NCBI GenBank assembly: GCA_026119935.1
Contig: JALRMH010000018.1
Coordinates: forward strand, 496,001 to 560,000
Source: Endothia cerciana
Taxonomy: Eukaryota > Ascomycota > Sordariomycetes > Diaporthales > Cryphonectriaceae
DNA length: 64,000 nucleotides
Direction: 5' to 3'
The notes beneath the pieces are model-generated. The model saw only the letters and a program-made list of their open reading frames with translations, made no database searches and was not told the origin of the DNA. The position numbers and the translations under genes are program-made. Below, piece by piece: positions 47,194 to 57,417 of this stretch (positions are counted from its first letter, which is position 1; each line of letters starts with the position of its first letter).

Positions 47194-47820
47194 GCCGGCC
47201 GGGTCTTGGGGCGGGCGGATGATAGACAGGGGTCGATGGCCTGGTACACCGAGGGATTGGGCGGTCTGGATACAATTGTACATCACAGACAGACAGCCTG
47301 GCAGCAGCACCGCACACGGGCAGCATAGATAGGTCATGACCACAGAGGTATGGGTAGTACTTCAGTCCTCACCATGTCACCCCCGTTGAATCGCAGGAGA
47401 CAGGGGCTCCCATCATCGCTAGAACTTCATCTTCAACCGGAATCTCTAGAGTTGTAATAACAAGCAAGACCCTCAGGTGTGACGAACAATGATGTCCCTC
47501 ACATTGCGTCCAAGCTCTCCACTAAAGATTTTGTCCAGGCCAGTCTTGGACCCGGTATCACTCAGGGCGCGGCCACTTAATCAAATTCGTGCAGAGTATT
47601 GCCAGTGGCCATTAGCATCATTCCTCCTCCGAAAGCAGTTTTTTTCTCCTATGTTCTGTGACAATTGGTGGCCATGGGCGTATAGACTGCACCCCTTTAG
47701 CCGTGACTATGAATGGCAAATAGGGCAGTCCAGGAGGGCGAGATGAGTTGGGTGGCAGTCATGTTGGACGGAAGGATATATCGAGATCGACGTGGTAAGC
47801 AGAGCATGACAGCGTTGTGA
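47194..47820. other. 3' intergenic stretch between convergent ACSF3-like and eIF4E genes
   Basis: About 630 bases. No supported ORF, RNA gene or repeat. Confidence 0.4.
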
Positions 47821-48738
47821 TCAGACCAACATCTTAGCCCGGGCCCGTGTGCTGCCGGCATGTGCAGCCTCGGTGTGGCTGGAGAACTCGACCTGCTCGC
47901 TGGCAGGCAGCTTCAGGACATCCTTGACCCTTCTGCCGATGGTGTACAGGACCTCCTTGCCCTTCTCGGGGGTGCGGCCCTTGCCACCAGAGACGTCGCC
48001 ATCGCCGCGGTTGGGGATGGCCTTGCCGACGGTGCGGGTCCAGACGCCGATACGGTAGAAGGCCTTGCGGACGTTGACAACCACGCCCATGACCTCACCG
48101 TCCTCCTCATCCTCGAGAGTGTTGCCGATGGCGGCAAGCATTATGTGCAGCCACAGCTCATCGATGTTCACGTTGCGCTTCTCCTTGAACTGGTAGGACC
48201 ACTTGCCGCCGTGCTTGTTCTGGGGGTCCTCCCACTCGGGTCGCACGCCAGCCTTGAACAGGTGGTAGTCGGACTTGAGGGCGAGCTCGGAGACAGGGGC
48301 GATGTTGTTCTGTTGGCAGGGTCAGCTTTCTAGCCACAAGACAGGATGCGGGGCGCCGTAGAGGCGTGGATGGCAGGCATACATAGATTCCCCAGAATTC
48401 CTCAACCGAGTTAAAGGTGATGACTTGCTTGAGGAGATCATTCCAGTTGTCGCCCTGGTCGCCGTTAGTTTCAGGGCTAGGCCAACCCATTGTGACAGGG
48501 CATATAGGGCAAGGGCTTTGTGGGATGCAGGAAGACAAACCTTGCCAGAGGAAGGCTTGGTGAACCACAGGGTCCAGTTGTTGGCCAGAGGGTGCTTGAC
48601 GTTGAAGTTGTCCTTGTCGTCGAAGACAGTGACTGGCTTGGCATCGGTAGAGGGAGCAGCGTCTGTGGAGGAGGCAGAGGGGTCATTGCCACCCTCAGGC
48701 GACACGGGGATGGTGGACAGGTCGACCTGCTCAGACAT
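47821..48738 (-). CDS. eIF4E: Translation initiation factor eIF4E (cap-binding)
   Basis: Binds the mRNA 5' cap and recruits eIF4G in the cytoplasm. Three phase-0 exons, 48738-48541, 48454-48383 and 48309-47821, give 252 residues. The conserved core contains HPLANNWTLWFTKPSSGK, NSVEEFWGIYNNI, the cap-stacking Trp-Glu in RPEWEDPQNKHGGKW and ELWLHIMLAAIG. Both cap-sandwich tryptophans are present. The N-terminal 45 residues are acidic and disordered. The C-terminal extension (about 200-252) is longer than in yeast eIF4E and carries a Gly/Lys-rich loop. Three introns-worth of phase-0 junctions make alternative starts unlikely. Confidence 0.95.
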
Positions 48739-50231
48739 CTTGACGGCGCAGTGGGGAGATTGTCGCGTGCAGATGTGGCTTTGGAGTTGTCGGCTAAGTG
48801 ACCTACGACGAACGCAACAGAGATGAGGATCGGGGAGAGGTCTCAGAACAAGAACAAGTAAAGAACTCCTTGTCTGTTTTCAGATGACGAGGAGGTTCGT
48901 CGGGGAGGAAAGAGTCTTGGAGAGGAAAGCGCAGGGTGGTGGGTGCGCAACAAGAGAGGGTGGTATGATGGGATCGTCGTGCAGGTGGGATGGGATGGGA
49001 AAAGTTCGGTCGAGACAAGAGACGGCAGTAGTCAGTCAGCCCAGTCAGTCTCGGGGCGGTCCACCTGCGTTCGTGCGTTCGCGGCTTTGGGGTTTGCGCC
49101 AGGCAAAAAGGTCGCAGGTGATTTGAGGTCTGAAGGTATGGTACGGTAGGTATGGGATTGTAATGGGAGGTTGGGCGGTTTCAAGAAATCGAGAGCGAGC
49201 GAGAATGGGTCCGTCGCAACTTTGTCAGTCAGCCGTCGGCGGTGCTGCTGTTCTGTGACCTGCCTGCCACGCCTGCCCCTCCTGCCCGCCACTGCCCGCC
49301 ACTGCCCGCCTGCCCGTACCAAGCAAAGGTGTCAGGCCGTGCACTGGCCACCCACCACCTCACCGTGCCTGCTCACCTCGATCTTCAGCACAGTCCAGGT
49401 AACGTTAAGGTAAGGTGCCAGGTTCCCTGCTTATCTAAGGTATAGTAGACCCCCTGTGATGCCTGCACTTTTGACATAACTGCTGATGTCCTCCTCCTGA
49501 TGATAGCTTGACGGCTTGCCTGTGCTGCCCCTCCCTGTCAGCCAATGCCTTGTCTCACCTGTTTCAGTCCCCGGGCCGTAGCTCTCTCTCATCCTCAGTC
49601 CTGTCTGGCTGCTTCAGTCAGCACCACGTGTCCACCACACCACTGGCAGAATCACCATGTCTTCTAGCGAGACTCAGTTTTGTTCTGGGGGAGCAGTTTG
49701 TATCGAGGGGTCTGGGAGCACGCTGCAGGACGGGGGACTTTCTAGAGATCAATCGCTTTCTTCCAGACCTCCAAGCCACCGCACTGCATTGTTTGCCTTG
49801 ACCGGTCGCCCCTGGTCAAGCTTTGTGTTTCTGGCCCGCACAGAACAATCAATCCACATCCCCTTTCGCACTTTTGCACCTCCGCAAGATGCCGGAACTG
49901 TCAAGCTTCGCTGCTGGTCTTCTTTGTGCTGTTCGGAAACGGACGTCTTGCTGCCATACGCACCCCTCCAGATGGCTTGGTCGGGACAAAGCCACCTCGT
50001 GTACCTTGTCGCCCTTCTGCCGCGGCGGATGAGGGCCATATAAGGCAAACCAACACTTTCCGCCATGCCTCATGACACCCGGTGTCAACTTTGTATTCCC
50101 AGGAGACGGAAAGCAAGTGCACACTGGGGCGACAAACGAGTGGACCGGGACCGCACGTCGAGGAGCGAGCGGCACAAACGCATCACTGGCCGGTTCGAGT
50201 GGCTCTCGGGTCTGAAGCACAGCCAACAGCT
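48739..50231. other. Intergenic stretch between divergent eIF4E and the large unknown gene
   Basis: About 1.5 kb. Contains CTGCCCGCCA direct repeats (49265-49315) and CAGTCAG-type repeats near 49,030. The 128-codon plus frame at 49657 and its opposite-strand overlaps have no recognisable content, so I do not call them genes. Confidence 0.4.
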
Positions 50232-53200
50232 ATGGCCACCACCGCCCGGACGCAGACCGGCCCCTGGCATCGGGTCGATGGGGCCGTCATCGTTCCCAAT
50301 GTGCGCCCTATGGGCGTCGAGGCGTCGCCTGACCGCAACTGGCGAGACTGGCGCCTGAGGGAGCAGAGACCAGAACTCAGGCGGCCTTATCCCGCAATGC
50401 ACCCGCCCATCGCCCAGCAGATCGCCCATCGTGCCCAGCAACAGATAGACCGCTATACGCAGGAGGAGCAGATGGGTGATCCGGTGTTCAGCCCACGATC
50501 ACTTGATGATCTCGACGGATATAGGCCAGCGAGGCTGCAATTCCGCCCACTCGTAGAAACAAACGACAGGGTGAACAGGATAGTCCAGGCAACCCGTCCG
50601 AGGCGGCCTGTACAGGAGGCAGACTATGACAAGCTGCCCGCTTTCTGGTTCGAGGAGATGTCTTCCAGCCTCTTCGCCAGGCTTTGGGAGTTCTCTGCCG
50701 CGACTTTCGGTCATGCCGATTTCGCCGACCAACTGCAGCAGAGGGACTGGACCCGCGACATGTTGCGGCACCTCCCGGCTGACTTCATTCGGTGCGCGTC
50801 TGTTGTCGCGAGAGGCGACCCGTATAGGAGCCCAAAGACCGGGCCTGATGGTTACAACGATCACGGCTATGAGTTCCTCTTCCTGTCCAGAGGTGACCGC
50901 GTCTACCTGTGCACTGCTGTCATCGCCAAACTGCTGCAGGAGCAGTGCTTTGACCCTCTGCTTTTCGGTGCAAGACCACAAGAGCAGAAGGCTCTAAGCC
51001 TCCTCGATAGCACCACCGACGATACCGCTGATGGTACGATGCCCGCCTGCACTGCTCCCTTGCTCCCCTGTGCTTCCTTCGTATTGGCGACTAACAAGAT
51101 GTCAAAACAGGCTACGCGCGGAAGTTAGACCGGTACAACGCAATCCACAAGTACCTCAGGGGTGATCTCTTCTCGGATGACTTTTGGCCGGAGGTCGACC
51201 GTGTCACTGCTGGCATCCTCGCCCTGCTCCTCCCACTGATCAATATGGTCGGCCCATTGAGCCCTACGGCTCCATGGCCACCCCTGACAGAAGTGCACCA
51301 GAAGTTGCACAACATCGTCGCCGAGGCGGCGTATCTGAGCAACGGGGACAAATTCTCGAGATCTTGCTTCTGGATCGACTTTCCGCAGCCTGGCCAGCTG
51401 TGGGATCTCCGCCAGGAACACGTCACCGACATATCCTGGAAAGCATCCAGCGAGGCAGCAAAGGCTCACGACAGGCGCGCCCTAGGAGAGTCGGACAAGA
51501 TGATACAATGGACCGCCGATAGAGATGCAGCGTTTCGAAATGCCAACCTCCGAGGCACGTCAGTCGATGAGTGGTCAGCTGCCTACTATGAGCTACAGAA
51601 CCCCAAGCCACGTAGTAATATCCGACGTACTGCCAAGGTCCAGATTTCTCTTTTCCCCTTCCTTGAGCGCTCCTTTCCGTTCCAACAGAACGTCGCCAAC
51701 GGTGGTGGCGGCAACGCAGGCGACCAAACCACGGTCGTCCAGAAGGCACAAGTGGTGTACTACGCCGGCGATGATTCAGACAAAATGGAACAGTGGGAGG
51801 ACTACACATTGCAGCAGCACCTCCAGGCGTGGGAGGATCTTGTCAACTCAGATTTCCCGACGGGGTTCACCGCAGGCTACCTCCCGTCTCGGAATTTCCT
51901 CTATCTGACCATACAGCTGATCTTCTTGGCCAGTCTCTCTTTCAGGCTACTGAACTGTGTTCAGACGATTAATTTCCGAGCCTCTGCCCCTTTCCGGGAC
52001 CTGGTGTCGAATATCAGATTGACAGACTCTTTGTTTGCTTTATGGCGGCCATCGGCTTCTTCCGAGGTCGCAAACCTCACTATCGTGGCTATTACGGAGG
52101 ACTTCGTGTTGGAAGGCGATCCAGAAACGCCGGTATTCACAATCCCAGGGGGCGCGGAACATCTCGAGGAGCCAGAGACGGCAAGGAGCACTACGACTAG
52201 TGCGAGGCCGGAGATGACGTTCACTCGCAAGAGTACGAGGACCAGGAAAGTCACATCCCAGGGAACCACCACCCGTAAAGGTACAGACAAGGACGCCACA
52301 GCGGAAGGGACTGAAACGATCACCCGCACAAAAAAGACGACCAAGACGAGGACCAAAACGTCGAAAGACACCAAGAAGGGGGTCACACCAGACGAAGATG
52401 CCCCACTCAAGGAGCCTAAGACGGTCACTCGCAAAGGGGCGAGAACTCGAACTGTCACGTCTGAGGATACCACTACTAGGCATGCGACAGACACAGACGT
52501 GACCTCCACGTACACTACAACTCTCACGCACAAGGGAAAGACAAGTACAAAGATCCTGTCAACAGTTATCAAGCCAAGTCAAGGATCAGCAACAACAATC
52601 CCTAAGGGATGGTATCCACCACTGGCGCCTCAGCAGGACCACATCATCGAGGAAGACACCCTTTATGAGTTTAACTTACCAGATCCTGATGCCACTGGTG
52701 TGGCTGGAGTGCGAGCATCCACCACCCAGGTCCCTGTCACGACTGTCGTCGTTGCTGAGCCGACTGAGGAGGCCGCCCCCTCTGCAGCACCGTCGAAGCC
52801 GCCAGTGGTAGTTGTAGAGTCAGAATCGACATCTATGAGTGCCAGGACCGCGGCTTCGGGTGACGAACCCGTCGAGGCTGGAGCTACGGAGGAAGCCGAG
52901 GTCGTCGTCACCGACGGTGCAGAAGAGGATCTGTCTGATGAAATCACATCTGTTGGCAAGCCGGATACGACTGAGGGGATTACGTCGGCTAGGACGTCCG
53001 TGACTACGTCGATGGAGACGAGCTCGACCAAGCCTGCCACCATTCAGACCAAAGGCAGTGGCCCTGGTTCTTGGTTCGACAAGCAGTGGAACAAGGTCAC
53101 TGGCTGGTGGGGAAGCCCCGTGTCCACATCTGGCCAGGAGCCAGCATCGGGTCCGCAGGACAAGTCTGCCCAGACGAACTTCAGCAAGGAGGACATCAAT

Positions 53201-53755
53201 GTCCGCAGCAAGAGCACGAAGACCCGCAAGGGCAAAACGGCTCCCGCACAGGAGTCACACCAGCACTCTAGGTCTAGCGACAGCAGTACGAGAATCGACA
53301 GGTCCACGTCGGACAAGAAGACCGCCTCGGGCCCGAGTGGCAAGGCGACGGAGAAGGTCAAGAAGAATGAGAAGGGCAAGGCGAGAGAAAAGGCGGAGAC
53401 GAGCAACGAGGCCAAATTAGCCGGGGACAAGGAGACGGCGAAACATCTCGAATCCGATGTCACGTCAATGTCGGGAACGAAGATCGCAAGTGCAACCAAG
53501 ATTGTGGACGGCGCGGCGCCTGGTGGTGGTGAGGCCCGTATCACCCCAGTTGTGCTGAAGGATATCACCGTCGAGGAATGGCTGCAGGATAGGGGTTCGA
53601 GTGAGGCAAGTGGTGGCCATTGGACGGTGTCAGATTTCTTCGGAATCGAGTACAACTGTACTTTCGAGAACGGAGAGGGTACTTGTTTCCAGACTGTCAC
53701 GCTGCCAGAGGCTACGGCCACTGGGACGAAAACCATGGGGGCCGGCGAGCTTTAG
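50232..53755 (+). CDS. Large unrecognised protein with a Thr/Lys/Arg-rich repetitive C-terminal half
   Basis: Exons 50232-51033 and 51111-53755 (77-base GT-AG intron, joint ADG-YARK) give 1,148 residues. The start at 50232 (ATGGCCACC) is the first true ATG in frame. The N-terminal half (about 1-560) looks globular: FWFEEMSSSLFARLWEFSAA, YEFLFLSRGDRVYL, CFWIDFPQPGQLWDL and a series with VQISLFPFLERSFPF. A hydrophobic stretch at about 565-585 (NFLYLTIQLIFLASLSFRLL) may be a membrane anchor. From about 650 the sequence becomes low-complexity with recurring TRK/TRTR-T motifs, then Ser/Thr/Glu-rich and finally Lys-rich, ending in a short ordered tail (VEEWLQDRG, DFFGIEYNCTFENGEG). No catalytic motif seen. 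Function unknown; the gene itself looks intact. Confidence 0.78.
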
Positions 53756-53980
53756 TGGCCGGACGGGCACCTTTCTTTTGTCTCGAGAACTTGCTGAATC
53801 ATGGTCTATGCTGCGCTTGTTTCGTTTTATCTGGTTCGAGTTCTGTCTGTAGACTCGCAATGCACTCTCGTTTGCTTCATCCAAACTGCCATGCAGAATG
53901 CTCCATCGCCGCAAGAATCACATCCTCCCGGAAGTGAGACCCGCGATATGGGTGTTATTGATGCCCTCATCGTTAATACC

Positions 53981-55583
53981 TCAGCCTGTGCTTTCTTTTG
54001 CATCAAAGAACTCCTCCTCACTATCCGAACTGCTGTTATTCGCTTCGAAACCGTCTGTTGCAGCGCTCAACATAAGTGCAAAAGCCTTGCTCAGGCCGGC
54101 TTGACCCGTGTCTACAAGTTTGGCCGTAGCCTCTCTTTCGGGGCAGATCTGCACCGCTGATTTGCCCTGAGCGTCCTTGGCCTCGGGGTCCAGTCCGGTC
54201 AGCAGCCGCGGAGCCTTCACCAGGGCCTCCATCGTCCCAGTGTCCGCAAAGAGCCCTAGCAAGTGAAGCACCCCCCCCCCCCGCCCTGTCCCGGTGCGGA
54301 TGTGATGTCGAGGTCCTCCCTCATCAAGGCGAGCAGTATCAGGCTCGTGCCGTCCCAGTCAGCATCGAATACCGTGTACCGCCTCGTCTGCAGCGAGCGG
54401 CGGACGCTGTGGAGGTCCCTCCGCTGTATATCGCCTATGATACTCTCCGACTCGTTCTCGGGGGCGATGCGCCGGACGACTCTGATGAGCATCTCGGGGG
54501 CACCGAGCCCGTCGGAGTACACTGCGGCAATGGCCGTATGGAGGAGCCACGTCGGGAATGTATAGGGCAACCCTGACGGTGGAGCGCTTCGGGCAGGTGT
54601 GCTTGCAGCTGGTAACTGTACAGGGCCGGCTACTCCTGCTGTTGGCGTTCCTGACACTGAAGTGCGCGGAAAACGATCCGAGTGTCGATCTGAAGGCCGT
54701 CAGAGCCCAGCGCGCCGACTGGTAGGAGCCCCGCATCGTGTGACAGCGATACTGACACGAAGGCAGGTTCTGCTCCTCGGAGAGAGGAGGCTGGTTTGGC
54801 CGGATACTCTGCACATTATTGCGGACCTACCGGCTGTGGTTGTTTGGTGTTTGTCACGACCGCTGAGATCGTCCGTTCAAGATACCGAAACCTCCGCTCG
54901 TTGTCGCGATGCCTCAGCTCCAGGTCCGCAAGGGCTTCACCGAGCCGGCTATCTGCCGGTTCATGGCTTTGCTGCAGGGCACCATGATGCTTCTCCGGCT
55001 CGGTCGGCGGCTCGACCGCGAGCTGGTACTCATGCGCCAGGGAGGAATAAGCGTTGACCGTGGTTGTGCTGAGGACAAGAGTGAGCCAGGGACTCCGCAA
55101 GGACGAGAAGCTTCAGCGATGCCCTTACACATCCAGCACCATAAGCCTGACCAGGGAGCCTGTGAGAGCAGTCGTCTAGACTTCTTTGCAAATCGCATAT
55201 TGTCCTTCTTTGCACTAACCATCCTGTCCGCAAGATAGGGACGCCACTCTGCTCCGTTTCGTCCGTGTCCCGCGGAGTCTGCACGCTCTCAAGAACATCC
55301 TCCACACGGCCCAGAGCCGTCCTTGTGTACTCGATATCGTACGTCAGCGCACCGACGGCCTTGTTTGGACCCAAGGGTGCCGACGACGTCATTCTGCGCG
55401 TGGACAACGCTGTCTAACAGATTGTGTAGCCTGGCTGTGGACTCCTGCAGGCGGAGGACCTCTACTCGGGGCAGACGACCAGTCCCGCAGAACGTAGTTC
55501 AGCCGCATGACAGCCCTATAGGCGATGTCGACAATACCGAGCACGCTACTAGCATTCTGGAGGGCATCCATCGCGGCAGACAT
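53981..55583 (-). pseudogene. Decayed fungal ankyrin-type protein with STAND/NLR-like N-terminus
   Basis: The N-terminus (MSAAMDALQNASSVLGIVDIA) is typical of the fungal helical domain at the start of STAND-type and ankyrin proteins. The homologous reading then moves through successive frames: LRLQESTARLHNLLDSVVHA, GALTYDIEYTRTALGRVEDVL, then RHRDNERRFRYLERTISAVV, CTVTSCKHTCPKRSTV, FPTWLLHTAIAAVYSDGLGA and finally LHLLGLFADTGTMEALV with stop at 53981. Introns explain two joints (55041-type gtaagg to cctcag, and gtaggt to gtgtcag), but at least four changes, near 55,465, 55,360, 54,570 and the C12 tract at 54271-54282, look like true indels. The C-terminal part carries weak ankyrin-like repeats. 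No ATPase domain is seen. Confidence 0.6.
54271..54282 (+). repeat. C12 homopolymer inside the ankyrin pseudogene
   Basis: Twelve consecutive C (G on the coding strand) exactly where the reading frame changes, so slippage in the genome or a base-count error is a likely cause of that shift. Confidence 0.85.
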
Positions 55584-56215
55584 AGGTGATCATCTGCAAG
55601 TGATGCGGGTGGCGTCCGCGGGTGTGGCTCGGGGTTGGCCAACAGAGGCAATGGGATGACGGATGGATATCAGGCGGGATTTATGTGTTAGAAGAAATCA
55701 CATCCTCCGCGCCCGGGTAGGTAATTCGAAAAAAGAAAGAAGAAAAGTTCCCCTTAAGTACCTGAGCGCTTGAGGCAGCGACTGCATCCTTCTGCTGGAA
55801 CCGCGTAATAGACTTTCAGCGCATGGTCTCCAGCTGCGGATACACCACTCAACCGTTACGACAGGAGGAGGCAGACAAGATCGTATGCAGGATGCAGGGC
55901 CTGGTCTGGGAATGGTGTCCGTTGGTAAGCAGTCGTCGATCTTGATCTGGCGAGCAGGAAAATGGCAGCCAGCCCTGTCGTTCGCCCACACCTTCTCGAT
56001 TCTATTCTAAAGTTAGGTACTGACTGCATGCACCAGGTCGCAGCCGGCGATACCTGATGGCGTGGCTCATGCCCGTCGAAGAGCAGATTGTCTGCACGCC
56101 GAGTTGGCAGCGTGCAGAGCCGGGTGGTTCCTCTCGCCCGCTGCACCGCCGCCTTTTGCTCGTTGTCTCGAGAATCAGGCTGAGGCTCACGCAGGCAACA
56201 CTGTTACCCGAGACA
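55584..56215. other. Intergenic stretch between the ankyrin pseudogene and the GNAT gene
   Basis: About 630 bases. No supported coding sequence or repeat on either strand. Confidence 0.35.
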
Positions 56216-56956
56216 TCATGAGCCCGTTCTCATGAACAGGTTCGACGGCAACTCTGTACCCCTCAACAGCCCCTCGTCAACCTCGTACTCAATCTCTCCC
56301 GCCGGCCTGAACCCGAGCTTCTTGTACACATGCCTCCCCATCACGGAAGCCTCCGTCCCAGCCTCCAGCCCACCCCTCCTCTCCGCTTCGTCTAGCCCCC
56401 ACTGCACCAGCCTACTCGCGATGCCCCTCCTCTGGAAGTCCGGATCGACGGCGCACAGGTCCAGCCAGAACATCGCGGGCCTCTCCTCTGCCTGCTTCGC
56501 GCGGACGGACTCTACGCGCCGCTTCACGAGCGACGCCCAGATCTGGCTCGCGAGGCGCCTGCTCGCCTCGTCCGGGTACGTGGTGCCCGCCTCCTTCATC
56601 TCCGCGGACGGCTCCTCGCCCCACCCCGCGGCGAACGAGAGCTGCGCCCAGATCGCGACGCCGACGACGCGCTGGGCCCCGGGCCTGTCCGGGTCGGGCA
56701 CCGTCGCCTTCAGGAAGACGGCGCTGGGCTCGCCGGAGTGGATGGAGCCGGTGTCCTGCCACCGGCGCGCGAGGCGCGCGGCGCCGGCTTCACGGCCGGC
56801 CGGGGTATCCCACCCGGGGCTGAGCGCGGTCCAGATCCCGTCCTGGAGCTGGGTGCCGAAGGACCTGGCGGTGACGTTGAAGAAAGGCCCGAAACCCGAG
56901 GCATCCTGGACGGGTGAGATGGTTATCGGGGTTGGGTCTGCTGCTGATGGTGGCAT
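56216..56956 (-). CDS. GNAT-family N-acetyltransferase
   Basis: Acetyl-CoA-dependent acyltransferase of 246 residues, single exon. The acetyl-CoA site is clear in WLDLCAVDPDFQRRGIASRL followed by VQWGLDEAERRG, and the last motif includes GRHVYKKLGFRPAGEIEYEV. The front part (PITISPVQDASGFGPFFNV) is the usual beta-alpha start. The frame is open to 57067 with another ATG, but that extension has leader-like composition, so I chose 56956. Substrate unknown; many fungal enzymes of this shape acetylate small amines or peptides. It is followed on the same strand, about 460 bases upstream, by the end of his4. Confidence 0.85.
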   Translation of the reverse strand: MPPSAADPTPITISPVQDASGFGPFFNVTARSFGTQLQDGIWTALSPGWDTPAGREAGAARLARRWQDTGSIHSGEPSAVFLKATVPDPDRPGAQRVVGVAIWAQLSFAAGWGEEPSAEMKEAGTTYPDEASRRLASQIWASLVKRRVESVRAKQAEERPAMFWLDLCAVDPDFQRRGIASRLVQWGLDEAERRGGLEAGTEASVMGRHVYKKLGFRPAGEIEYEVDEGLLRGTELPSNLFMRTGS

Positions 56957-57417
56957 GCTGGCTAGGCTGATACAGGGTTGACTGATGATAATTAGGCCCC
57001 AGTGTTGTGCGCAAGGGGAAGAATCGTAGACAATCAGAGTAGTCGTGGGGAGAAGAGAAGTGAACACGGTACTGTACGGCGAGGGCGGGAGCTCCCGGCA
57101 CGTTGAGGTGAGAGGTCTCCACCAACGCGCCGAGGTCGTCAGCCGGACGAACTTTCCGGCATCCTGCCGCAGCGCCCTGGGCGACTAATATCAAACCCCC
57201 TGCACATGTATGTAATGTATATTTGTCGCATTCTTCCACAAGAGGAAGAGTATTCGACACTGGGCCAAACTGCGTCTGACAGGTCTGTTCAGGCTTCGAA
57301 TCGCAACATGTGCTCTAAGAGAGGGACTAGAAGTAGTCTGGACGGGGAAGCTCATTGTGAATTTGTCGTTGCGGAAATCTGAAGGACATCAACGCGACAA
57401 GTCTAGACCACAGATCT
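56957..57417. other. Intergenic stretch between his4 stop and the GNAT start
   Basis: About 460 bases on a co-oriented pair; holds the his4 3' end and the GNAT promoter. Nothing else seen. Confidence 0.35.

Noticed and set aside
49657..50226. Overlapping 125-128 codon frames on both strands
   Set aside because: Unnatural composition, no domain, and mutual overlap; most likely chance in G+C-rich DNA.
56957..57067. Upstream ATG of the GNAT gene
   Set aside because: The extra 37 residues have no family counterpart and look like leader sequence.
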